Shown: positions 51,281 through 63,641 of the stretch, in pieces
Numbering within the stretch: the stretch's first letter is position 1
Layout of the letters: each line of letters starts with the position of its first letter
Assembly (NCBI RefSeq): GCF_000004075.3
Contig: NC_026660.2
Coordinates: forward strand, 20,339,498 to 20,403,497
DNA from: Cucumis sativus
Taxonomy: Eukaryota; Streptophyta; Magnoliopsida; Cucurbitales; Cucurbitaceae
Direction: 5' to 3'
Length of the DNA stretch: 64,000 nt
Made by a program: the position numbers and the translations under genes
Notes under the pieces: model-generated
What the model saw: the letters and a program-made list of their open reading frames with translations, nothing else
What the model was told of the DNA's origin: nothing
The model's database searches: none

Positions 51281-54200
51281 TCAGCTGCTCAATTCCTCAA
51301 CGATTTTCTTGAGAGCTGAAAATGATCCAAATGCTGATGCAACAACTCCTACCGCTATAACTATGCAACAAAGGGCTCTCTGTGGAAGGAGAAAACAGGA
51401 GGGAGGGTGGAAAATATGTAATTGTAATCCTTCTATGTGCTCTTGTATAGTTAAATGCAAATAAAGGAAAATTTGAGGGTGTTTTTACCTGCAAAATTGT
51501 TACCTTCCCCCTCAAGATGCTCAGGTAGCAAACACAAGGGAGTATTAAAGTCTGCAGTAAGGCACATTTAATAGTTCAGCCATAAAAAAAGAATGAGTTT
51601 AGGCTCTCCATGGTGCAAGGATGAGCAAACTTACCACAAGCATTGTTAGCAATGATCCAATCAATGACATCATAAGACCTGCGCGTTGGAGAAGTGAAGA
51701 TTTTCAAATATTGGTACTCTCGTTTTTTCAGGGCCAAAAGTTTCTTAATGCTTAGAGAAAACACAATTAAACGAGACATAGAAATGTGAAGATATACTTA
51801 CCAAAAAAGGGGACAGAAAGGCCGACTAATAAGGTAGAAAATACAAGTCCAGTTCTAATTAGGATGGAATAAATGTGAGACTTAGGATGATTTGGTGGTA
51901 TGAACTCCTCCAGACTCATTGCAACTGGAGATATTGTTAATGCATATGTGGGACTAATTAAGGAAAAACATCGTTTTTCTAATTCAAATACACTTGCAAA
52001 AATTATGGTAAAGGAAAATAAGGAAATATAAAACGATGAAAATAAGAGTGTGTTTGGGATGCATAAAAAAAAGTGTTTATTTTGAAAAGAAACTCTATCA
52101 ATAAAAATTGTTTAAATAAGTTTTGAAAGTGTTTTAAAGGTTATTAAGAGTGACTGTCGAATATTTTAATTTTTTTCAAAATAAATTATTTTCAAAATTA
52201 AACACTCCCCCAGAAAAAATCCTAATATTAGTTTTTGATATTATGAGTAATATGCATGCTGCTCAGCACATTATGAGATGTGAGGCCCAAGACCCTTCTG
52301 GAACCAAGAATATGGATATGAAGTAACAAGTACATATCACACTTTGAAAGGATATTTGGTAAAGGGGTTGACAACCTGCCAAAGAACAAATAAGAAACAT
52401 GAGAAAAATAGTTTTCTGGCAGTGACGGTAGATATCGAGTACAAGATTAACAACATAACAACTTCAGGACACTGAAAACAAGAAAATGCAAGCGAAACCG
52501 AGCACTAAAACATGTTCGATTCGTCAAGGAATGATCCGGAAGATCCCTTCATTGACTTTACGACCAAATCATATCAATCTAAACATTTGATATGTCTAAT
52601 GCTTTCAAATCACAAATGAGCTTTCTTCAGCAAACAAACAATACAGCACGTGGCCAACTTGCCAATTCTAATAGTAATGTTCTAAATATAAGAGTATTTA
52701 AAAACAGGAGTACACTTAAAGTTAATGTCATCATGCCAATAGCCACCATTCCATATTACGAAGAAATAAGACATCAAAATTTCTTTCTTAAACTTCACAG
52801 CACGTCATGTAAATATGTAGCAGTTTGGTGGAACTATATATATATATTTGGAAACGAAACAAAATTGGTTATTTTGACAAGGATAAAAACATAAGAATCA
52901 ATCACCGTACCGTAGTCCACACAGCGATCTTTGAAGCAACCAAATCCTGGGGCAGGTTAAGAGTGTACTGGGATAATGTCGACTCTCCAAACATTAAGTA
53001 TCCCATAACAGCGACTCCAGCATACATCAAAGTACAAATACCAAAACTGCATTTTAAAGAAAATTAGATGCTATTAATGTTATAAACATCTTAGATGGTG
53101 ACTGTTTTTTTTAATAGTTGGCAGGATCTCATAGCTTAGACGCTCATTCAAAAGGGTGACAAACAGATATATTGCATTACAAAGACCTTAAATGAAAAAG
53201 TCAATTCCCATTTTTTCTTTACATTATACTACATAAATGAGGATCAATAATTTTGATTGAAGCCAACTTCATCAACTAGGTAAATGATTAAAAAAAAAAA
53301 AGAACACTATAAGACTTGTTTATTATATTAGTACAATTGCGGGGATGGAGGATCAAACCTCCACCTTGATTTACATGATTTTAGCTCACTTTGGTTTACA
53401 TTATTAATACTTTGGTTTGCCTAAACCTCTAAGAAGGAAGGTCAAAACAATTAACATTGAGTTTAGCTCACTTTGGTTTACATGATTAATACTTCAAAGT
53501 CTGTATAATTAAGAATGATTCATACTTAAATCAAATTAATCTACATGCAGAAGCAGACATTAGGAGATGAACAAGATAAATTGTTTCTGAAAATGGATGA
53601 AGATTTCACATTACCATGTTAAAAGGACTGCTGGGAATTGGCTTTGATTACCCATTGAGCTATAGATATTAGGAAATACAGCATGTCCTGAGTAGCAGAA
53701 ACCGTACAGACCCAGAGCAACTGGGAGACTCGAGAGGTTCAGTGGAGTCACCTTTCCGTGGAAACCAACATCATCTACCAACCCAACCCAGAACAAGCAT
53801 AAAACAACCACAATTGATGCAACAACTCCACCAGCTGCAAGGAAGGAAAAAGGAAAAGAAAATAAAATAAATCATTCATAATAATTTTTTGGAAGCCCGG
53901 CTTAAATTAGGAACATTTCATAAGAACAGAATAATAAGAAAAATCATTTTTTAACAGCAGCATCTGTCTGTGCAAAGAAGCAAACAGACGCTTTAGTTTG
54001 AGTAATGTCATTGATACTTGAGAATTCTAATAGTTGTTTGACACATGTCATTCACTCGTTAGCATAATAGGTATGTGTTATACAAGTTACTTGATAGGCA
54101 TCATATTCAAAACTTCTTGTGTTGAACATATAAATGGATGAGCCTTATTGACTTTAGCATCTTGTATAAATGATATATAATTAATAAACTTGTTCTTGCC

Positions 54201-57200
54201 AGATCTGTATTCTAGACCTTTAGAAAAAAAACACAGCATTGCGTGTTTTTGCTGTGTCAAGTACGTGGTATCATATCCATTTATTGTGAGTATTCAAAGC
54301 AGAATATTTTGGTTAAAAATTGATCTACGATGCTACGCTAGGCAATACTAATTGATCTACGATGCTATGCTACGCTATGGACAGTAGGTTGCAGCTATAA
54401 ACAAAAGTAAAGCAGCTAATATAAGACCAACTAACAAAACTCATAAACATATACATGTATATAGGCGTGATAAATCTAGCCAGCTTACCAGAGATATAAC
54501 TTAGAATACTGAGATCTCGAAGATAAACGGTTGGAAGAACAGCAAGCGCAGTTGCTATAGCGAATAAAAGGTGTGCATTTATTTCCAATCCGCCAAAACT
54601 AATGTGCGCACGGGGAAACAATGAAGACAGATTGTCGCTCTCCAGAATTACATACTCAATACAAGAAGCCTGCAAGACTAGCATATCTAGTTGGGTCACT
54701 TTGTCAACATAAAGCTTAATTTGATTTGTTGTTCAAAATCATTAGGAAAATGAAAAAACACGTTGCATGATTAGCAGAGACACAATATCATCATGCAAAG
54801 TACTGATTGGGTCATAATGCAGATACCTTCCCACGTTTTATTTTAACTAGAAACAAAGATTAAGCTTTAGCTTTTCTGTTTTCATAACATCTTTGTCAAA
54901 ATTTTGAGGTTACAATTATGTTCTGGTTTAAAATTCACTAATATTGCTAAAGATTTTACCTATTGGGAATGAGATGAACGAGGGTAATAAGGTTGAAAGA
55001 TTCTCTACCCTTATCTGAATAAGAATGAGAATAAATGGATTTGTGGAACAGAAATAACCCAAAGACTATCAGGATGGCAATGGTTCTTGCTTCTATACTA
55101 AGCTCCATTTTTTCAAAATAGAAAAGCCGTTTTGCCTATTCAATTAGCCAAAGGTCGAAAGAAGCTACGCTACAAAATCCGACATGAACATGGATATGGA
55201 TGGTTAAGCTTCATATATATTCTCAGTCATTTTCTGAAACACTTGATAAGCATCTGCCGAAGACATCAAGCAACATATGCAAAAGAGAGTTTTGAACATT
55301 TGTACTAATATTTTTAAGTGTTATTTTCTTTTTCTGGTTGTCACAATTAAAAGAAAATCATCATACAAATAAGTAAGAGAAACAATGAAAAGTGAAGATA
55401 TATGTAGGTAGATATTAACAAGCTCAGCTAACAAACCTAAAATTTAATATTTCTCGTTGCTTCAGAAAAAAAAAAATATATATATATATTTCTTTTCCAC
55501 CACGGATGCTGAAAGCGACCAAAAATCAAAATGTGGTTCTTAAGTAACAAAAAGAGAGCTGGCGGACAAGAGACTTGCCACTTGGTTTGTGATGTAGGAT
55601 ATTAAATTTAGGCAGGTCCCTTACGTACGTTAACCATTATCCAATAAAATATTAAAATAAAAAACCCATTATCAAATAAAATAATAATAATGAATTATAA
55701 TTAAAAGCCGGAGACAAAAAAATAGTACTTACGTATAATTCCACGTATAATACGATCTGCATACACAAGAATTCGAAACAAAATATTAAACAAAAGAAAT
55801 TCAGCAAAGGAAAGAAAATATAAATAGTTTAAATCAAATATTGGTTCATTTTCCGTTAGGTTTCTATCCTAGTTATACTTAAGAGTTTAGGTAGAAAAGA
55901 AAAGAAAAATATTATTTATTTATAACAAAATGAATCAAAATATTTAGAAAAATATATAGTAAAATATCATATATCACCGTAAGTCAAGATAAATTATTAT
56001 ATTTATCTATCTATGTCATAATTTTGAAGTAAATTGTGATGAGTTTTGTTATTAAAAGTAATTTTTTAGTAATAAAAGTGGGAGTGGGTGAAGAATAAAA
56101 TTATATTAAAAAGTAATACCGAGATGGCGACACGACCCATGGCACCAAAAGCAGCTTGGCCAATGTCAGGGTAAGTTTCAAGGCCAGGTCTGCTATCCAA
56201 ACAAGCTCTCAAAAGGATTCCAGTGTAGAAAGAAAGTACTGCAAATATCATCAATATTGATAGCCCCATCCATCCTCCTTCTTTCATTGCATATGGTGTT
56301 GAAAGTATGCCCACTCCACATAGCACATTGATCCCTACCAAAATTACAATCAACTTCCATCAATATTTCATATAAACCAGTAGTAGTGACTAATAAATTT
56401 AAATTTATTAGAACCAAAAGAACTAAAATTGGACAAAAACTTGGTCAAAGTATAGTACAGTAAAAGGACAAATTTTGTAATATTACCATTAACAACAGCT
56501 TGGCCGAAGGTACTATGGCGAGAAATGGGAAGGCCATGAGAATCAATGACGACGGGTTTGTCTTTGTCATCTCTTCGGACGGAAATGGAAGAGCGGCGGG
56601 AAGGAAGTGAAGGGCCGAGAGGAGAGTGAGGAGGGGCATGTTTATGGGGATCGTCAATTACTGTGGGAAGAAGAGGTTTAGAAATGGAAGAAGAGAAGGC
56701 TTCAGGAGTGAATCTCCTTGTCAATGATGAAGAAAGAAATGAGCTTCCAAATCTTGCTAATGATGGAGTTCCTAATAACCCAATACTTGGTGAATGTACA
56801 CTTCCCAACATATCAATTGATTGCCTGCCCAACAAGTACCATTATACATCCTTAATTCAAAATTAATAATAATTGGACACCTAATTTTTTAACATAAAAC
56901 AAATTTATAAAATTAGTTTATATTCAATTCGGGATGGATGACAACCTCAATCATTTGGAACATATAGGTTGGGTGAGTAAAAAAATCAGTTCACCATTTG
57001 GTTCATCAATAATTAAAGATGTTTTATCATTCGTTATTCATATCAACACATATTTTTCACTGAAACACTCACATTTCTTACTTTTTTATTCATGTCAATT
57101 CCTCCAAGTAGTCCTCTATAATTATTATCAACTCAATGTTTTTATCTTTAACCAAATGTTCGTTTGGTATTTTGTAAGTAAATATAGTTTAATGTTAGAT

Positions 57201-59221
57201 TATAAATAAATTATCAATCACATTTTAAAATATCATAATGTATTTGTGATAAATTAAGATAGTTTCTAATATTATTAACATATTATGAATAAAGTACAAA
57301 TTCTAAAATATTGTTCGTAGTTAACCCTACCTTCATTTAGAAAAATTGTCATAAATAAGAATTTTTTTTAGGGAAGATTAAATAGTTGTTCAATTTTTTA
57401 TTTTTGAAAATTTTTAAATTTATTTATAATGATAAAATAAGACGTGGCAACGGGCCAAATTTGGGTGGGAAAAAGGAAAAGAAAAGGAGAAGATTATATT
57501 GTTTTTGTTTGTGAGTTGTGAGATGTGACCATCAATAGTTGTTTTCAACTTAAAATCAAAAATATTTTATATTTATATTTTGACCCAGAAATAGTTTCAA
57601 TTTTAAAAATTATAGGTATCGTATGGTTTTCAAAAAAAGAAAGAAAAAAAGGACAACAACAGTAATTTAGAAAAGAATAAGTTTAAGAGTGTGGATGTTA
57701 AGTCAGAAAAATCACTTTTGGAAAAGACATACTTTATTAGGTGGAGGGTGTGACGACTCGTGAGTGGGCCTCTTCTCCCCAATAATCACCACGATACCCA
57801 AACAAGCCCAAAAACTTATCCATAATCAATAATTTTATGACTCTTTCCATATTCAATACCTCTTTACCCTCTCAAAAACTCAATAACTACAAATTTGACT
57901 ATAACTATATAATCTTCATCATAATGCAGAAACTATTTATTAAAATTTTATCCAATCATCATCTAACAAAAACTATATTTTAACTTTCTCATAAACATTA
58001 AATTTCCTACTTTATCAAATTCTAGGAATTATTTATAAATTTTATCAACTAACCTTTCCACTTACACCCAGTTTTAACATTTTAAGGTCTCATTAGTATT
58101 CTTTTATTGTTTGATTATTATATTGTTATGATTTGGGTTTTTCAAAAATTAGACTTGATTTCTTTCCATTTTCGAATCTACGTATATCTTAGTTTATTTA
58201 TTGAATTCTTACCAAAATTCTCAAATAAAAGAACTTTGGAAATTAAAATAATAACAAAAAATAAGTACTTTAGTCTTGATTTTTAAAAATTAAACAATAA
58301 ACCAAATAATTAAACTAACCATCTTGTTTTTTTTTCAAAATTAAACCTACATATGTTATCTATATTTTAACAATGATTTAAAAAATTAAGTCAAAATTTT
58401 AAATTTATTTTTATTTTCGAAATGGGCAACAATTCGACAACGAAAGAAAAAAAGATTGAGAGAAAATTAGCTTAATTAGAAAAATAACAAATAAAATGGT
58501 TACCAAACAAATAATCTTATTTCTTTTTAAAATTAAATCTTATTTTTAAAAGCTAAAAACCAAACTTCAATAGTTATCTAATTAAAATATGAATAGCTAG
58601 GGAATGAAAACTAAAATTTAATATTTTATTCTTCTAAAAAAATTAAATCTAACCCTTAAAAAGCTAAAAATCAATAGTTATTGTAGTGTAGTGGTGTGTT
58701 TGGATTATATTTAAAAAAACTAAAATGTTTGGAAAATTATTATAGAAGCTAAAATCATTTAAATAAAATTTTTAATTTAAAAAGTAAGTGGTTTTTTAAA
58801 AGAAAACTAAAATGTTTATAGGTGACTTTAACTAGATTTTTTAGTTCTATTTTAAATAAAAATAAATGTGTGAAAAAACATTTTAAAACCGACCCAAAAT
58901 TTTAAAATTTAACCTAAATTGATTTTTCTCAAAAAAAAAAAAAAAAGAGGCAGACTTAACCTTCCCTGGATCCCATCCCACCGTTACCTCAAAAAAATAG
59001 AGAAAGAAGGGGAGAAGTTGAGAGGAAGATCAGAAAGCGAACCTGTAACTTTGAGGCCAAGCGGCGGTATTATAAGAACTTGGTTGATTATGATTCTGAT
59101 TATCCGCCGATAAACCCGAAGAATCCGATTCGTTTCCGTCCTCATTATCGATTTCCTTCTCCAAATCTTCATCATCAGAACTTTCAATGTAAAAACTACG
59201 ATCCGAAACAGAGTTCTTCAT
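51281..59221 (-). CDS. AVT1: Vacuolar amino acid transporter, AVT1 type
   Basis: An AAAP/SLC32-like carrier of 554 residues. AVT1 proteins move neutral amino acids across the tonoplast using the proton gradient. Exons 5' to 3': 59221-59043, 56824-56487, 56334-56120, 55756-55733, 54669-54489, 53834-53615, 53046-52911, 52375-52356, 51947-51802, 51678-51635, 51551-51489 and 51379-51281. Exon 1 ([14 protein letters not shown], acidic tail, WPQSY) matches the AVT1A-C N-terminus. It is separated from exon 2 by 2.2 kb, and joining AG to GCAATC restores RQSID. The membrane core starts at [15 protein letters not shown] (about 174). Roughly 10-11 spans follow, including [11 protein letters not shown]. 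Exons 4 (24 nt) and 8 (20 nt) are micro-exons. The intron after exon 8 fits only AT-AC splicing. An exon-2-only start near 56811 would lose the conserved N-terminus. Confidence 0.92.
51948..52355 (-). other. Probable U12-type AT-AC intron of AVT1
   Basis: Read on the minus strand, the intron begins ATATCCTTTC at 52355, a perfect U12 5' splice site. It ends CCCAC at 51948. A branch sequence TTCCTTAAT at 51965-51957 places the branch adenosine about 10 bases before the 3' end, inside the 10-20 base window of minor-spliceosome introns. Using these ends joins ACC-AA with A-TAT-GCA and gives the conserved PFTKYALT. No GT-AG pair restores this frame. The motifs are seen directly; splicing is inferred. 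Confidence 0.88.
52046..52210. repeat. MITE-like inverted repeat within AVT1 U12 intron
   Basis: AGTGTTTATTTTGAAAA at 52072-52088 pairs, with a one-base gap, with the reverse complement of 52189-52206. Outside it, GAGTGTGTTTGGGA (52046-52059) loosely mirrors the CACTCCCC at about 52203-52210. The unit of about 165 bp could be a small non-autonomous DNA element. No clear target-site duplication was found. Confidence 0.5.
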
Positions 59222-62200
59222 TTTCTCAATTCAAATTCCCAATTCCTCCTCCCTTTAATAAATCAAGTTCACCACAAACACCAGATTCAAATCAGAGAGA
59301 GAAACATATACAACGTCAATCCTTTTCCTCTACCGATAATGAAAACACAAAAATATATATATATATATTAATATTAAAATCAAATGAAAACACCTAAATT
59401 AAGGCGCCAAATGCGTTCATGAAATGAAAAAATCACCATATTTTAAATTAATTTTCACAAGTATACGCCATGAAGATCGCCTAAAAATTAGTGTAATGAC
59501 ATGGCTTCAAATTTCAAAGACGGAGGGAGGACTTGACTCTCTGTTTGTTTGGGTAGCGAGAAAAATTGAGAAAAACGGGTTGAAGAAACTAAGAACGTGA
59601 ATCCGAAGTTCACGTAACTAGAAAAACTATCATGAAAAATTCATTCACAAATTCGCAATCCATAAAGAAAATCAAATCTCATTCTGAAAACAAGAAAATG
59701 AGGGGGGGAAACACTGACCTTGAGAGAGAATTGCAAAATCTGTAGATCTGTGGCTCGCTGTTCCTTCTGACAATTCCTATATATATATATATATATATAA
59801 AGAAACCCTGACGGCGGGTTTTCTGTCAAGAACATTCTTCATAATTCAAAACATTTTGAATTAGTTGGTGATTGAAACTCTTCTACTTTTTTTTCTTTTT
59901 CTCTTGAGATCATCTTAACTTAATTTTAGCTAAACATAGTTCGTAATCTTTAAATTAGATTAAATTTGAGAGATGATAGAATAATTAATTTCACCCTGAC
60001 CTATATTTTTCATTCAACAATTTTTACTTTTTAAGTAGGACGGTAAACAAATTGGATCGGGACGTTTCCAACCCATATTTTCAGATTGATTGGATTGATA
60101 ACCTAAATAATGAGAAATATATTGACAACTCAAATATAAGTTGGATTGGATTGTCGGATTATATTGTTTTTTATTTAAAATGATTATACATGTCATATCA
60201 ATAAATATTAAATATATATTTTTAATTTGGAGTTGGATGAGTTTCAATCAAATTTTTCAACCAAAATTTTCAATTCAACTCAACTCACGTCACATTTTAA
60301 ATTAACTCAATTCGACCATGTAGATTTGGATAGTTCGAGTTGTCATGTCTATCTTTTAACTTTCGTATAGATGAGAGTTCATTTGTTTAATGCTTATTTT
60401 TTAAAATTTTTAATTGAGAATTTTTTTTTCTCAATTTAATTAAGAAAATTCATCATCATTATTATTATTTATATGATTACACAGAGACATAGTTAACTAT
60501 TACGTAGCCATCTCCAATTGCATTTCCTTCCACTTTGATCAAAATGTGTCATCAATATTGTTTGTTAATTAAGTTTAATGCACATATTTATAAAACATGT
60601 CATGTTATTTTACATATATTTAATTAATACACATTGTAGGGGTTTTCTTGTCTTTTTCTATTTGGTGTGAATATATAATAATCTCAACATAAATTACTAC
60701 TTGGTTTTCAACCTTATACAAATCCTTACAACTTCATCATTATATTATATTTGAAAATGAGTTATGGACTTAGACCATATGTCATGTTATTTTACATATA
60801 TTTAATTAATACACAACCTGCATGATGGAAAGATTGTATTTACTGTCTGTAAAGAGTAGAGAATTTTAGTATTAGAATAAACTTACTTTCTTTAAATTCA
60901 TATGGTACATCCATATCGGAGCTTTTAAGTCATATAGATTACCTCGAACCAAAACATGCATTTAGCAAGCCCTATTCTCAAATTTGAAGAGTTGGCCTCA
61001 ACTTCGCATCCTTGGAATGAGGACAAGGAAGTTGGTTTGAGCTTTTTACTCAAACTATCATTGTCCGAATAGGACGCAATACACACTCTATTCACCAAAC
61101 AAAGAAGGTTGGCCTCGACCTCATCCTTGGTCGAGGTCAATTGGAGTACTTTGACTCAAATTAAAGTCAAATTAATAATTTATTTTAAGTTGATCATTTC
61201 TTTCTCTTGGCACATTTGTTTGTCTACTTATAACTATTGTTTTCATAATCTCATAGCTTCCTCTTCTTCGTTAACTGTGTTGATTCTAATTTCTACCATT
61301 TAGCTCAAAAATCACCTATAACACTACATATTATACATATTCTTTCTCTCGATCGACTTGTAATGTAAAAAAATAATGCAGGTCGAGATCAAAAGACTGA
61401 GATTGGTATAGTTAAGTAATCTAGGACTAGGAAAGACATAATGGGATGTATGTGGTTATAATGATGTGTTGGAATGAAGTTGTGATAAGATTTGGTTGTT
61501 ACCTAAGTTGCTATGGAAATATGAAATATATGAGATGTGATAACACACATTTGTTTTGGATCTCTCTTATCATTCCAACAAGGATTGGGACACCTCAATC
61601 TTTGATCTTTTATGTTTTAGTTTTCTCTTTTATTTCCTTTTTATTTTTCATGCCAATTGCCAAACAAAAGCATGGGTTCTATTTTGTCTCTTTCCTTCCT
61701 TATTATCTCAAAATTTTGACAATAATTTCATATTTTACAGCTTCACAAACCAAACTTTCATTTATAATTCTAATAGAATCAAAAGCGTGAAAAGTCATAT
61801 AATCAAACCAAATATTTTAAAAAATTATTTATGATATGTCAATACGAGAAAAGGAATTCAAGTTTAAAATGTCAATGTCGATGAAAATGTCAATAAAAGT
61901 GTTGATGTTGATAAATGTTTCTTAAAAATTTAAAAAAAAAAAACTTTTTATTATTTATATCTTACTCATATCAAACTACATAAAGTATTAATCAATGTAT
62001 GTCGAATTTGTGAAAATATAAAAGTATCAATTGAAATATTTTGGATGGAAATATTAAGCAGCAGGTGGAATAATTGATATGCACATTTTGTTGAGTTGAA
62101 CGATGGAAAGAAAAGTAATTATAAATTTTGCCATTGGTTTTTCTTCATCAATTGAACAAACCTAGTAAGCTCCTACTCATCTTTCCCACATCCAAACAAA

Positions 62201-62977
62201 CAAGATGTGCAAAATTTGCACTCTTCCACAAATTTTAAATCTTATCTTTCATCTTTGTTTGTTTTAATTTAATGTTAATTTTCTTTTTACAACATTTGTT
62301 TTATTGGTTGCTTTTCTATACTCAATTTCCCAAATCTATGTAAGGTAGCATTTGATTTCCTATTCAAAATTTGCAAGGTTTTTTATGAAAAATATTCATA
62401 ATAATCCTTTTTATTAAAATTTTAAAAATATAATAAACATATTCGGCCTAAATGAAAGGAGAATGTACCAATGTACTCATTTTACTACGTATAATAAAAT
62501 ATATACTTTATACGACAAAAATAGATAGATATTTTGAAAGTTCAATCAAAGTAGAAGAATCAAATCAAATAAGAAAATAAAATGGCACTGAAACCATTTT
62601 AAATTGTATTCAAAATTTGAGACGGGAGGGGGAAAGAAACTATCCGAGATGAATTCAATACGACACCAAAAGAAATAAAAACAAGCTAAAGACTTCTAAG
62701 ACTTTTCTACAGCCATTTGAAATTCACAAACTTGGAATGGTATTTAAGATTTCTATTTGAACACATAATTGCAAGTATACACATTATCCCTTGTTTCTGA
62801 GCTTGATTACTTTGATCAGAATCAACCCAGACTCTTCTCTTTGTTTCCTTTAATGGGTTGATGAGTGGAGAAATTGCAGTGTATTTATCTACAAATTTAG
62901 ATCTCCACTTCACTATGCTCGCCATTGAAGTATTCTTCTAACCAAAACAAAAACCAGGTCAGCTCAGTTGAACTCGT
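59222..62977. other. AVT1 upstream region and spacer to PAT gene
   Basis: The first several hundred bases are the promoter side of AVT1. A TA run lies at about 59778-59800. The remainder is AT-rich with no gene recognised. Two kinds of direct repeat occur: a perfect 37-bp pair near 60.6-60.8 kb (listed separately), and a GTTGGCCTC...ATCCTTGG block at 60991 that recurs at 61109 with an internal CCTCGACC/GGTCGAGG palindrome (61113-61136). The last few hundred bases should include the PAT 3' UTR. Confidence 0.5.
60597..60815. repeat. 37-bp perfect direct repeat pair
   Basis: The same 37 bases, beginning ATGTCATGTTATTTTAC, occur at 60597-60633 and 60779-60815, 182 bases apart. The sequences between and around differ. 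This may be a small duplication or the flanks of an old insertion; no terminal inverted repeats are seen at its edges. Confidence 0.85.
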
Positions 62978-63641
62978 TCATGAAGTATCGCGTAAAGTCG
63001 GAAAACTGAGTCCATCTTTGAGATGGCCAACTGAAGTAGGCCATGCCCATTTCAGAATGTTTGGACCTAAGACCTGAGAATATTAACACCCTGGATAAGT
63101 TTACCTTGTTCTGCTTTTATTCAGAACTCAAATGAGTACCATATGGACAGATCATACATTCAATAATTATGAGATAAGATGTGACAAAAAAAACTTGAAT
63201 GTTGAGTTATAACAAGGTTTTCTCTTTTATATAAGATGAACAAGGAAACTTTGAAAATAATCCAACATTCAGAATGTAGAACACATGGGGGCATGTGAGT
63301 GCAGACATACACATATAGAAGACAAAAAGGGTAAGAAGAAGACACCAACCAAGGTCATATTTTTATAAGCACTGATATCGAATGGATGCTGGTAGCTCTG
63401 TCCAGATTTTCTAGCCAACCATGCTGCACGTATTCCTTCATAATACTGGTTGGAAGAAACATGATTCTTACTCCATGATCAGAGGGGGAAGGAATTCATG
63501 GTCATAAGTCAAAATATCCAACTGCAGGAATCCATATTATACCTCTATAGTTGTCATATTTCGAATGATGAGGTAGACATGCCAGCCCAAGAGAGTTCCA
63601 AGAGTCGAGCTCAAGGAGATCATCATCACCGCACAAATAAT
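62978..63641 (-). CDS. DHHC protein S-acyltransferase (PAT15/16 type), 3' part
   Basis: Only the last three exons are in the window: 63641-63543, 63445-63350 and 63073-62978, all phase 0, giving the final 96 residues. The first encodes a membrane span ending GTLLGWHVYLIIRNMTTIE. The second reads YYEGIRAAWLARKSGQ and HPFDISAYKNMTL. The third begins VLGPNILKWAWPTS and ends RDTS. This is the TTxE, YD-NL and LGPN order that follows the catalytic Cys-rich domain in plant DHHC S-acyltransferases such as PAT15 and PAT16, which attach palmitate to cytosolic Cys residues of membrane-associated proteins. The DHHC motif itself must lie upstream, beyond base 64000, so catalytic integrity cannot be judged. 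Confidence 0.85.

Noticed and set aside
53341-53375. GAGGATCAAACCTCCACC stretch as a possible tRNA B-box
   Set aside because: No matching A-box or cloverleaf could be built around it. It looks like a common repeat fragment within an AVT1 intron.
56368-56835. AVT1 protein starting in exon 2
   Set aside because: The opening codon is TTG, and the distal exon at 59221-59043 joins in phase and restores the conserved N-terminus.
59080-59397. 105-residue plus-strand open frame near 59.1-59.4 kb
   Set aside because: It overlaps AVT1 exon 1 on the opposite strand, and the rest is low-complexity promoter sequence.
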